IMG/VR virus record: IMGVR_UViG_3300046360_000173
Span: 1 to 22,185 of that record
DNA length: 22,185 nt
Reading direction: 5' to 3' (one strand)
DNA from: a virus
Shown: one piece after another, positions 16,563 to 22,185 of the stretch
Numbering within the stretch: the stretch's first letter is position 1
How the letters are laid out: every line of letters starts with the position of its first letter
Position numbers and translations under genes: made by a program
Notes under the pieces: generated by a model
What the model was told of the DNA's origin: nothing
What the model saw: the letters and a program-made list of their open reading frames with translations, nothing else
Databases searched by the model: none

Positions 16563-16785
16563 AAAATTTATAATCAAATAAATCTTTACACTTCTTAGAA
16601 TAACATTTCTTATAAATCATATAAATAACAGTTCTAAATCTAGTTCTATGACAAACAAAACATATAGATTTATATAAATCTTCTCCCTTAAATTCTCCGT
16701 ATGGTAAATCATCTAATATCAGAAAATGTTTAATCTGTTTTACATATTCTACTTTTTTTCCATTACGAAAAGTCCGTATCATCAT
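16561..16785 (-). CDS. Small cysteine-containing protein, possible zinc finger
   Basis: 74 residues, starting with two Met (MMIRTFRNGKKVEYVKQIK). The C-terminal half carries CFVC (about 52-55) and CYSKKC (about 61-66), a possible four-Cys zinc site, among many basic and aromatic residues. AGGAC lies upstream, and the gene begins 2 nt after the zinc-ribbon gene stop. It lacks the GKWT motif of its neighbours, so it may be unrelated or strongly degraded. It could bind DNA. It is the last gene before the portal leader. Confidence 0.55.
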   Translation of the reverse strand: MMIRTFRNGKKVEYVKQIKHFLILDDLPYGEFKGEDLYKSICFVCHRTRFRTVIYMIYKKCYSKKCKDLFDYKF

Positions 16786-16787
16786 TT

Positions 16788-17009
16788 TTATGTCCTATAA
16801 CTACACTGTGGATAAATCTTAGCTATTTTCATATGACACTTAATACATTTCTCTGGATGAGTTCCACGTAAATAGTTATTTCTAATGTCTGTCTTTGTTG
16901 TACCACATTCACATTGCACAATCACACCAAATGATCCTCGAACCTTTTTATCAAGCTCTTCTATGACCGTCCATTTACCGTACTTATTACCAAGTATAGA
17001 TATCATCAT
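16788..17009 (-). CDS. Stand-alone zinc-ribbon module, HNH-associated type
   Basis: 73 residues. It opens MMISILGNKYGKWTVIEEL, then VQCECGTTK and CIKC: Cys pairs in the order CxCxxC/G ... CxxC. The same module occurs twice in front of the nuclease in the plus-strand HNH enzyme (11213-11848), and again in the protein at 17384-17611. Here the reading frame ends right after the module with no nuclease domain. It might be a remnant of an endonuclease or a small DNA-binding regulator. AAGGA lies before the start, and the ligase-like gene precedes it by 4 nt. Confidence 0.75.
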   Translation of the reverse strand: MMISILGNKYGKWTVIEELDKKVRGSFGVIVQCECGTTKTDIRNNYLRGTHPEKCIKCHMKIAKIYPQCSYRT

Positions 17010-17013
17010 ATCC

Positions 17014-17382
17014 TTATTGCATAGTATAAAGTGATTCTATTTCTGAGAGAGTTGTCGCATGTTCAGGATTCTTATCCTGTCTTATTCTAATAAACTTAGG
17101 TTTTATGATAAAGAAAGGTGATCTCTTCGATTGTGATGCTTCTATACGATCATAAGAAACTTCCATTACAATCTTAGGATATACATAAAACTCACATGGA
17201 ATCATACAAACAATTCTATGATCTTTGATACTTGTTTTATGTATATATTGAGACATTGTATCATCTTTAAATGATTTTATGAGTCCAATAGAAATAAATT
17301 CATCTTGCTTATCATCATAACAAGCCAATATAAATCTATTATCTTCAAATCCAATGAATACTAAATCTAATGTATCCATCAT
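17014..17382 (-). CDS. Stand-alone OB-fold domain of an ATP-dependent DNA ligase
   Basis: 122 residues (121 if the second Met is used). The whole protein aligns by eye with the C-terminal OB domain of ATP-dependent ligases: LDLVFIGFED at the start (LDLVVIG in ligase I), RFILACYDDKQDEFISIG, KIVMEVSYDRIEAS, then PKFIRIRQDKNPEHATTLSE, where RQDK (101-104) is nucleotidyltransferase motif VI. The adenylation domain with the catalytic Lys is absent, and nothing like it precedes the gene, which begins 1 nt after a zinc-ribbon stop. Alone it cannot ligate. It could complement a separate adenylation subunit, bind nicked DNA, or be a relic. Confidence 0.8.
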   Translation of the reverse strand: MMDTLDLVFIGFEDNRFILACYDDKQDEFISIGLIKSFKDDTMSQYIHKTSIKDHRIVCMIPCEFYVYPKIVMEVSYDRIEASQSKRSPFFIIKPKFIRIRQDKNPEHATTLSEIESLYTMQ

Positions 17383-17383
17383 T

Positions 17384-17611
17384 TTATTCTAAAACTCTCG
17401 GAAATATTGAAAACATCTTATGTATCTTACGAGCACATTTAGAACATTTATCAGGTGGATTAGTTTTTATAAAGAAATATTTAGCCATGATACGTATAGT
17501 TCCACACCTACACTGACATGTAACAATATCACGTCCATGCTTTCTTTTACCACTATCATCAATAATGGTCCATACTCCAAACTTCTCTCCAGTAATATTC
17601 CTAGGTTCCAT
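17384..17611 (-). CDS. Stand-alone zinc-ribbon module, HNH-associated type
   Basis: 75 residues. EKFGVWTIIDD (9-19) followed by VTCQCRCGT and DKCSKCARK gives the same GxWTI plus CxCxC...CxxC pattern as the N-terminal modules of the plus-strand HNH enzyme and as the protein at 16788-17009. No nuclease domain follows. Its ATG overlaps the terminase stop by one base (TAATG), so it is translated together with the intein-bearing terminase. The likely activity is DNA binding (family knowledge of these zinc ribbons); the biological role is unknown. Confidence 0.75.
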   Translation of the reverse strand: MEPRNITGEKFGVWTIIDDSGKRKHGRDIVTCQCRCGTIRIMAKYFFIKTNPPDKCSKCARKIHKMFSIFPRVLE

Positions 17612-19821
17612 TAGTAAATCCTATGATTATCGTTAAAGAATCCTTGCCCTATTCCTAATCCATCACTCCCATAACCCTGTGCTTGGCGATAACGTTTCTC
17701 AATGTCCTCTGCCGTTGATTGTTCATCACGGGATCGACTTAAAGATAAAACAAGATACCTAAAAGCATCTGCATAATGAGAGTTGTGAACTATGGCACCA
17801 TTCGCTAACGAAAAATGATGCGCATCCTCAACTTCAATATCATAAACATTCTGCTTTTCGTTTAGCAATCTTACCGATTCTATAATGAGTGGCTTTGCAG
17901 TTGGTATGGCAGAATTTTTGACTATGCGGCCCTTTATTAACCAATCCTTCAAATATTCTTCCACACTGAAGACATTCCATTGGAATTCGTTCTCGCTTCT
18001 CCCATGATTTGCATCTAACCGCTTGATTAGAATGCCATTTTCTTCCTTCTTCAGAACTATGCCATTCTGCAGTCTTATCCCTTGCAAGCTTAGACAATCC
18101 CTTTCCATTAGGTCTAGGATGCTTAAGATGTTCAAACCTTGGTAAACATTCCAAGTTATCAAGTCTATTGTTTTTTGGATCATTGTCCTTGTGGTGTATA
18201 TCACATTCTGGTGGAATTGTACCGAAAGCAGACTTCCAGACATCTCTATGTAATCTTGATCCGCCCCTAGAGAAATACTTTTCATTGGGCCATATTTTAT
18301 ACAATGATCCTGAGAAGTATGTTGTGACTGTATCGACGAGGATTGGATCACTGTATTCTTTGTTAGGGATTCTGCTGATTTCCAACCGTTTTCCGTTAGA
18401 AATAAATGCTCCGGCGTACATTTCACTTTCGTACCGTCTTGGAATGTTACTTCCACAAGATCCGCATTTTCCTTCGACATCCATGATGCTTTGCATTTCT
18501 TCCACCCTTTTAATGTTAATAATTCATCACCTATATTAACATCCATAATACGACGCATTCCGGTACGCGTCAACAAAAGAGTATCTCCAACAAAGCAGTT
18601 ATTATCATGCAGCGGTTTCTCTCTATAAACTTTGCGCTTTTCATCAAACTCTTGTCGATAATTCTCAAGAGCTCTAATTAATGGTTTGCAACGCTCTTCA
18701 TCAAACCACATCTTTGGTAAAGCAGATCGAACTGCTTCGATACCATCTTCAATTGATAACATAGGAAGAGCAGATTTAGTTCCTGCTTCACGAGTTTCAA
18801 ACTTTAAACCTAACTGCTTTGCTTTCTCTAAACGAGTCAATCCTGATCCAAATTCTTTAACAGCAATATCATGAGGAGCCCAATGCTTATCGTACTGATA
18901 AGGCTTATCCATAACAATATTAACATAGTGCTCTAATCCTTCTTTGTTCTTCTCATAACAATCAATGATATGAACAACTTGTCCTATAATCTGAAAGAAT
19001 ATTATACACGTAGAATCTCGAACACCGATATCAAAAGCTGTTGAAACTCTAAATTGTGGTTCCCATCTGACTTTTCCAATCTGGCCATTAAGTCTTAACT
19101 TATCAATATATTTAGCATAATAAGAACCTTCAGCTCCTTGATCAAAGGAACAATAATATTCTTGTTGTACTAAATCAGGACTTACAAGACCATCATCAAT
19201 ATCTTGTTGAATCATTTCGATGGGAATATGTTTTGTATCTGCAAGGCTTAACTTTTGGCAAAACCATTCAGATGAATATTGAGAAATATTATACATATTC
19301 CAAAACTCATTCTTACCTCGAGGAGTTGAAACTATAATAACAGAGCCACCATTAGCATTAATAATAGGCATAACAAACTTAAAAGCATCGGGATCTGCAA
19401 GCGCAAACTCAGAAAAAACTAACATACGAGGATTAGTACCAACAAGAGAGGTATCATATGAATCAGATCCAATAATTTGAATAATAGATCCATTAACAAG
19501 TGTTATCTTCAACTCTTGAGAATTCGTTGCTTTAACAAGCTCTGGTGGTATAAAGTCTATGAAACGCATCCCATCGTTCGTAATAGAATCCCAAATAACT
19601 TTACGACCTTGTGAGAATGTAGGAAGAGCATACATATAGACGCCAACTTTTCTAACTGCTTGTCGTATCATAAGATTCCAACAAACAATGTCTTTGCCTG
19701 ACCTTCGACCCCATACAAGCAGCATTTTCTTAAAGCCTCTATTCTCAAAGGCGTCACAAGCAGCTAATTGATATGGTCGAGGTTGAAACTTATCGAGATG
19801 AATCTCCGTCATTATACTCAT
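17611..19821 (-). CDS. terL: Terminase large subunit with an intein
   Basis: 736 residues as a precursor; about 464 after removal of the intein (residues 409-680). TerL pumps DNA into the head and cuts it. ATPase: Walker A WGRRSGKD (37-44), Walker B MLVFSE (133-138), coupling motif VSTPRGK (164-170). Nuclease: FDIG with Asp264, HDIA with Asp318, and HYADAF with Asp685, the last just after the intein. GGGAG lies 5 nt before the ATG. The start overlaps the preceding small gene by 32 nt. Until spliced, the third nuclease motif is separated from the rest, so the precursor should be inactive as a nuclease. Confidence 0.95.
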   Translation of the reverse strand: MSIMTEIHLDKFQPRPYQLAACDAFENRGFKKMLLVWGRRSGKDIVCWNLMIRQAVRKVGVYMYALPTFSQGRKVIWDSITNDGMRFIDFIPPELVKATNSQELKITLVNGSIIQIIGSDSYDTSLVGTNPRMLVFSEFALADPDAFKFVMPIINANGGSVIIVSTPRGKNEFWNMYNISQYSSEWFCQKLSLADTKHIPIEMIQQDIDDGLVSPDLVQQEYYCSFDQGAEGSYYAKYIDKLRLNGQIGKVRWEPQFRVSTAFDIGVRDSTCIIFFQIIGQVVHIIDCYEKNKEGLEHYVNIVMDKPYQYDKHWAPHDIAVKEFGSGLTRLEKAKQLGLKFETREAGTKSALPMLSIEDGIEAVRSALPKMWFDEERCKPLIRALENYRQEFDEKRKVYREKPLHDNNCFVGDTLLLTRTGMRRIMDVNIGDELLTLKGWKKCKASWMSKENADLVEVTFQDGTKVKCTPEHLFLTENGWKSAESLTKNTVIQSSSIQSQHTSQDHCIKYGPMKSISLGADQDYIEMSGSLLSVQFHQNVIYTTRTMIQKTIDLITWNVYQGLNILSILDLMERDCLSLQGIRLQNGIVLKKEENGILIKRLDANHGRSENEFQWNVFSVEEYLKDWLIKGRIVKNSAIPTAKPLIIESVRLLNEKQNVYDIEVEDAHHFSLANGAIVHNSHYADAFRYLVLSLSRSRDEQSTAEDIEKRYRQAQGYGSDGLGIGQGFFNDNHRIY
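17782..18597 (-). mobile_element. Intein in TerL with an endonuclease gene in another frame
   Basis: 272 residues between Asn408 and Ser681 of the precursor. Block A starts at Cys409 (CFVGDTLLLTRTG). Block B is GTKVKCTPEHLFLT with Thr and His in place. Block F is NVYDIEVEDAHHFSL. Block G is AIVHN, followed by Ser as the +1 residue. All splicing residues are present. The central ~150 residues match no endonuclease in this frame; the DNA there encodes an HNH enzyme in another frame. The insertion point, just before the third nuclease motif of TerL, is a highly conserved site, typical for inteins. Confidence 0.93.
17840..18496 (-). CDS. HNH homing endonuclease nested out of frame inside the intein
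   Basis: 218 residues from the ATG at 18496, which has AAAAGGG 8 nt upstream; a GTG at 18505 is also possible. Its codons are shifted by 2 nt relative to TerL. The convincing part starts near residue 57: SLYKIWPNEKYFSRGG, LHRDVW (His83), CDIHHKDNDPKNN with His101/His102 and Asn109/110, DNLECL. A C-terminal zinc finger has Cys175, Cys178, Cys196, Cys200. The first ~55 residues overlap intein block B and may only be a by-product of that constraint. The enzyme would cut intein-free terL genes and drive intein spread. Separate translation is inferred from the ribosome site. Confidence 0.88.
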   Translation of the reverse strand: MQSIMDVEGKCGSCGSNIPRRYESEMYAGAFISNGKRLEISRIPNKEYSDPILVDTVTTYFSGSLYKIWPNEKYFSRGGSRLHRDVWKSAFGTIPPECDIHHKDNDPKNNRLDNLECLPRFEHLKHPRPNGKGLSKLARDKTAEWHSSEEGRKWHSNQAVRCKSWEKRERIPMECLQCGRIFEGLVNKGPHSQKFCHTNCKATHYRIGKIAKRKAECL

Positions 19822-19999
19822 TGTTCTCCCTTTTTATTCCCATAAACTGTAAATCATCTTTACGCTTTAATCTGCTTTTGACGAGATATTCAATTAACTC
19901 CAGCATACAAGTCTGTTCCATCTCATCAGTCTTCTTTGCCCGAGTCTCAGAATGCTTATAAAAGCTATCTTTTAAGAAATCCTTATTCTGCTTGCTCAA
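19790..19999 (-). CDS. Small charged protein before terL
   Basis: 69 residues from a TTG start at 19999 with AGGA upstream; the first in-frame ATG would be at residue 26. The peptide is highly charged (KDFLKDSFYKHSETRAKKTD, then LELIEYLVKSRLKRKDDLQF) and probably helical. It overlaps the preceding gene by 17 nt and terL by 32 nt, a packed arrangement typical of phage operons. Family unknown. Position suggests a packaging-related accessory, without sequence support. Confidence 0.55.
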   Translation of the reverse strand: MSKQNKDFLKDSFYKHSETRAKKTDEMEQTCMLELIEYLVKSRLKRKDDLQFMGIKRENNEYNDGDSSR

Positions 20000-20192
20000 T
20001 GACTTGTCCTACCTCTTGAACAGTATCTACTGTAGGTATAGCATCATCTTGTTCAAATTCATCAATAATTGATGCTGATTTAATTAATCTTCTGCTCTCA
20101 AGATCTTCAGTCGTATTACTAAATAAACCTTGAGTCTTATACTCAACTGTTGAACCATCTTCTAACTCAAATCTGTATACATACATTTTCAT
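19983..20192 (-). CDS. Small acidic protein
   Basis: 69 residues with AAAGGG six bases before the ATG. The N-terminal 20 residues look like a beta hairpin (MYVYRFELEDGSTVEYKTQG). The rest is acidic (IIDEFEQDDAIPTVD, ending QVIEQAE). It overlaps the upstream gene by 4 nt (ATGA) and the downstream one by 17 nt, so translation is coupled. Function not recognised. Confidence 0.65.
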   Translation of the reverse strand: MKMYVYRFELEDGSTVEYKTQGLFSNTTEDLESRRLIKSASIIDEFEQDDAIPTVDTVQEVGQVIEQAE

Positions 20193-20545
20193 TTAATGCC
20201 CTTTAATCCACAAGAATAACAATTACATATATGACTAATTAACTTCTTATCTATAGCAAGCTTTTGGTTCTTAATACAATACTCTACAAACTCATTTACA
20301 TCTTTATCTTCAAATAATGAGACAGCAATATCATGAGCTGGATGAATCACATCATTTAGAATTGTAAGTATGTGACTCATAGTTTCAATGACTTGAAATT
20401 CTTCTTTTGTCTTTGTTTTAGCTGTTTCTTCGTTAATATCCATTTGCTTTAATTCAACAGCCAATGCAGACATATGTTGAAAACAAGTCGATAATATGTC
20501 TCTTAACACTCTTTTGAGATGAGTCTTGCTATCAGCTTTATGCAT
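20189..20545 (-). CDS. Hypothetical protein
   Basis: 118 residues; GAAGGATTAAT precedes the ATG. Mostly helical by composition: THLKRVLRDILSTCFQHMSA, then EFQVIETMSHILTILNDVIH and VNEFVEYCIKNQKLAIDKKL. The C-terminal end has CNCYSCG, a possible metal-binding cluster with an upstream His (SHICNCYSC). I do not recognise the family. It follows a 33-residue membrane peptide by 9 nt and is coupled to the next gene by ATGA. Confidence 0.65.
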   Translation of the reverse strand: MHKADSKTHLKRVLRDILSTCFQHMSALAVELKQMDINEETAKTKTKEEFQVIETMSHILTILNDVIHPAHDIAVSLFEDKDVNEFVEYCIKNQKLAIDKKLISHICNCYSCGLKGIK

Positions 20546-20554
20546 ATTAATCCT

Positions 20555-20656
20555 TCACTTTAAATTAAATAAGATAGTTACAAACCATAAAATAAAAGAC
20601 ATCGAAAAACAAGCTACCGTCAACGAAAATAAAATTGTAATAATAGTTACTACCAT
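20555..20656 (-). CDS. 33-residue single-pass membrane peptide
   Basis: MVVTIITILFSLTVACFSMS followed by FILWFVTILFNLK: nearly the whole peptide is one hydrophobic helix of ~28 residues with a Lys at the end. The ATG lies 3 nt after the stop of the 212-residue gene, with GAAG upstream inside that gene's end. It could be a membrane anchor, a holin-like peptide or a toxin-like small protein; nothing in the sequence decides. Its tight fit between two genes supports that it is translated. Confidence 0.55.
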   Translation of the reverse strand: MVVTIITILFSLTVACFSMSFILWFVTILFNLK

Positions 20657-20659
20657 GAG

Positions 20660-21298
20660 TTATTCTTCATAATCATCTCCAATATTCTTTGTATTTACAC
20701 GTACTACGCGTTGATCACCTGTTTGTTTATGAATTTGGGCAGCCACTTCTTCTGGAGATAGTTTAGAAAGAGAGATAACTTCAATGTCTTGTGCATGTGA
20801 TGAAGGAAATCGCTCAATAATAACCACACGCCCTTCAGAAGAAATTTCATCTTTCATTTTTGAAAGTTTTAAAGTTTCGCAAGCAAATATTTGGTCATAG
20901 TATCCCAGTGTTCTATGAATAGTGCCTTCTGAAAATTGACGTGTCATAGCGCCTTGTTCTCTTCTGCTTCCAATGCGTCTTAAAGCGAATTCATGAGCAA
21001 TCTTAATCTCAGGATATTTTTTAACCCAATCGTAATAAACTTCAGGAGTATAACCACGAGCATCTGTATAATCAACCATTCTTAAAGAATCTTGAAGTTG
21101 TGCCCATTCCATAATCCTAGAAGATTCTTGCTCTATAAATCTCTTTGTAATTGGAGACATTTGCCTAGTAAACATATTGTAATACTCTCCAAGAAATAAA
21201 AGTTCTACTTTGTGATTTTCTTCATCAGAGGCGTTATTACTACTCAGTTTCTTTATATTTTTATTTGAACTATTGTTATGATCATTAGATTTCTTCAT
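20660..21298 (-). CDS. Probable terminase small subunit
   Basis: 212 residues; AGGAGAGAG precedes the ATG. The first ~30 residues are Asn/Ser/Lys-rich and disordered. The core has a helical DNA-binding look: YTPEVYYDWVKKYPEIKIAH followed by EFALRRIGSRREQGAM, close to small terminase patterns in which a helix-turn-helix precedes an R-rich helix. The C-terminus is mixed (IERFPSSHAQDIEVISL, EEVAAQIHKQTGDQR). It lies upstream of terL in the same direction, with four short genes between. The assignment rests on pattern and position; it could be another DNA-binding protein. Confidence 0.55.
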   Translation of the reverse strand: MKKSNDHNNSSNKNIKKLSSNNASDEENHKVELLFLGEYYNMFTRQMSPITKRFIEQESSRIMEWAQLQDSLRMVDYTDARGYTPEVYYDWVKKYPEIKIAHEFALRRIGSRREQGAMTRQFSEGTIHRTLGYYDQIFACETLKLSKMKDEISSEGRVVIIERFPSSHAQDIEVISLSKLSPEEVAAQIHKQTGDQRVVRVNTKNIGDDYEE

Positions 21299-21328
21299 TA
21301 ACTCTCTCCTAAAAAGTAAACTTGAAAG

Positions 21329-21388
21329 TTATTTTCTTCTGTTATTAGCCTGTTCTTTATCAACGGTCCACTTACCATAGCGATTCAT
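21329..21388 (-). pseudogene. 19-codon remnant of an HNH endonuclease gene
   Basis: The frame reads MNRYGKWTVDKEQANNRRK and stops. It joins an RYGKWTV segment, as in the zinc-ribbon modules, to KEQANNRRK, the usual last helix of HNH homing enzymes (compare KEQANNQRRRKN at the end of the plus-strand enzyme). The middle of the gene is missing. The ATG overlaps the RusA-like stop (ATGA). It is most simply a deletion scar, though a translated micropeptide cannot be excluded. Confidence 0.6.
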
Positions 21389-21777
21389 ATTATATCCTCA
21401 AAGAAGAAAATTGTTTTTGCAACCTCTCCATATATCTTTTTAGCTGATACAGAAGCGACTATTGCATCATCATTATAACAAGCCTTAGACAACTCGTCCA
21501 AAGTTTTTTTAAGCAAGTTGTCAATATCCGGAGTAAATGAATGAGGCTTTCCAATCATGGATTCACGCTTTTTTTTAGAATAAGATTTAGGTATTTCAAA
21601 GATGTAGGTAATTTGTAAATGAACTGGCTGAGTTATTAATGGCAATTTACCATGTTGTCTCTTTATTTCTAGATGATTTATAAGTTTTTCTGATTTTTGA
21701 TCATCGTAAACTCTTCCCTGAAAGAACCTAACTCTATGCAAAGGCTGGGGATTTCCTAATAGTTGATATTCAATCAT
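21385..21777 (-). CDS. rusA: RusA-like Holliday junction resolvase
   Basis: 130 residues. RusA enzymes are small dimeric nucleases that resolve four-way DNA junctions with Mg2+. The family pattern is visible: GNPQPLHRVRFFQGRVYDD at the start, IFEIPKSYSKKKRE in the middle, TPDIDNLLKKTLDEL with Asp84 and Asp86, and YNDDAIVASVSAKKIYGE with Asp103/104 as likely metal ligands. The length is usual. AAAAGG precedes the start. In phages it may trim branched concatemers before packaging, which fits a position near the terminase genes. Its stop overlaps a tiny HNH remnant. Confidence 0.88.
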   Translation of the reverse strand: MIEYQLLGNPQPLHRVRFFQGRVYDDQKSEKLINHLEIKRQHGKLPLITQPVHLQITYIFEIPKSYSKKKRESMIGKPHSFTPDIDNLLKKTLDELSKACYNDDAIVASVSAKKIYGEVAKTIFFFEDII

Positions 21778-21785
21778 AGTTACCT

Positions 21786-22064
21786 TTAAAAGGGAGAATC
21801 CCCAAATCTTAATTCTTGTTCTCGATGATATTTGTCTGTGTATTTATTAATAAGAAATTGTATATAAGGCTGAGATGCTCCAACGGTAGAATGTTTAAAA
21901 TCTTTAAGATTTTGTATACGTAAAAGTAAATTGGGTTCATCTGTTATTTTACGAACATCTTCTAGAAACTTTACTGGATCATGTACAAGTTTATAAACTG
22001 GTGATTGATGTTTGTTTGGTTGTTCTTTTTCCCAAGTCTTTTTAAGTCGATATGAATCGCTCAT
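21786..22064 (-). CDS. Hypothetical protein
   Basis: 92 residues; GGAGGAATGCT precedes the ATG. Hydrophilic and probably helical: RLKKTWEKEQPNKHQSPVYK, then FLEDVRKITDEPNLLLRIQN and QFLINKYTDKYHREQELRFG. No known motif. Its ATG overlaps the stop of the gene upstream (ATGA), and it ends 8 nt before the RusA-like gene, so it may take part in the same DNA-processing step (inference from position only). Confidence 0.65.
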   Translation of the reverse strand: MSDSYRLKKTWEKEQPNKHQSPVYKLVHDPVKFLEDVRKITDEPNLLLRIQNLKDFKHSTVGASQPYIQFLINKYTDKYHREQELRFGDSPF

Positions 22065-22185
22065 AGCATTCCTCCGAATAAACCTCTGAATAAGTTAACG
22101 AAATCTTGATCTTGACTTGCTTCTACCAACTTTTCTTCTTGTTCTTTTTTGTATTGATCATCTAATAAATTCTGTTGTATTACGT
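22061..22185 (-). CDS. C-terminal end of a gene cut by the right edge
   Basis: The last 40 codons of a frame that enters from the right edge are visible. They read VIQQNLLDDQYKKEQEEKL, then VEASQDQDFVNLFRGLFGGML and stop (TGA), overlapping the next ATG by 4 nt. The segment is acidic and helical with a hydrophobic Gly-rich end. Product unknown. Confidence 0.6.
   Translation of the reverse strand, partial: VIQQNLLDDQYKKEQEEKLVEASQDQDFVNLFRGLFGGML

Noticed and set aside
18168-18539. Plus-strand frame of 123 codons inside the intein
   Set aside because: It is the complement of two overlapping minus-strand genes and has no recognisable motif or ribosome site.

Overview
This is an AT-rich stretch of a tailed-phage genome, most like a podovirus. 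It holds packaging, head, connector and tail-fibre genes, a lysis gene, and a complete groES-groEL pair. Almost everything is read on the minus strand, so the order of expression runs from 22185 down to 1. The one clear gene on the plus strand is an HNH endonuclease (11213-11848). A Gram-negative host is suggested by the M15-type endolysin and two small exported proteins, but the host cannot be named from the sequence. No integrase, polymerase or repressor is visible.

Layout, in transcription order. 22185-19790: small early or packaging-adjacent genes, including a RusA-like resolvase, a probable small terminase and a 33-residue membrane peptide. 19821-17611: large terminase with an intein. 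17611-16561: four short genes, namely two or three stand-alone zinc-ribbon proteins and a stand-alone DNA-ligase OB-fold. 16560-16340: a structured leader, then the P22-type portal (16357-14294). 14204-11845: small virion-associated proteins, a DUF6496-type peptide and a probable scaffold. 11213-11848 (+): the HNH gene. 11121-10008: endolysin and two exported proteins. 9852-7885: groES, groEL, a tRNA-like element and a terminator. 7696-6261: major capsid gene in three pieces. 6248-1: virion proteins, an adaptor, three tandem tail-fibre paralogues and a large virion protein that runs off the left edge.

The window is unusually rich in intervening and homing elements. (1) The terminase intein sits at the third nuclease motif. 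Its HNH endonuclease is not fused in frame but encoded in a different reading frame, nested inside the intein, and both frames stay open. (2) The major capsid gene is interrupted by a 448-nt group I intron whose P1, P7, P8 and P10 pairings can be drawn. (3) The same capsid gene carries a second, 40-nt insertion with two stop codons exactly at a conserved site. It resembles a translational-bypass element, or else it splits the capsid protein in two. (4) A free-standing HNH gene, orphan zinc-ribbon modules and a 19-codon endonuclease remnant lie in gene junctions. (5) An isolated ATP-dependent DNA ligase OB-fold, without an adenylation domain, sits among the zinc-ribbon genes.

The structural genes would work together as follows. 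TerS and TerL package DNA through the portal into a shell built from the N4-gp56-like capsid protein on a scaffold, perhaps folded by the phage's own GroEL-GroES. The adaptor and tail proteins close the particle, and the M15 endolysin helps release it.
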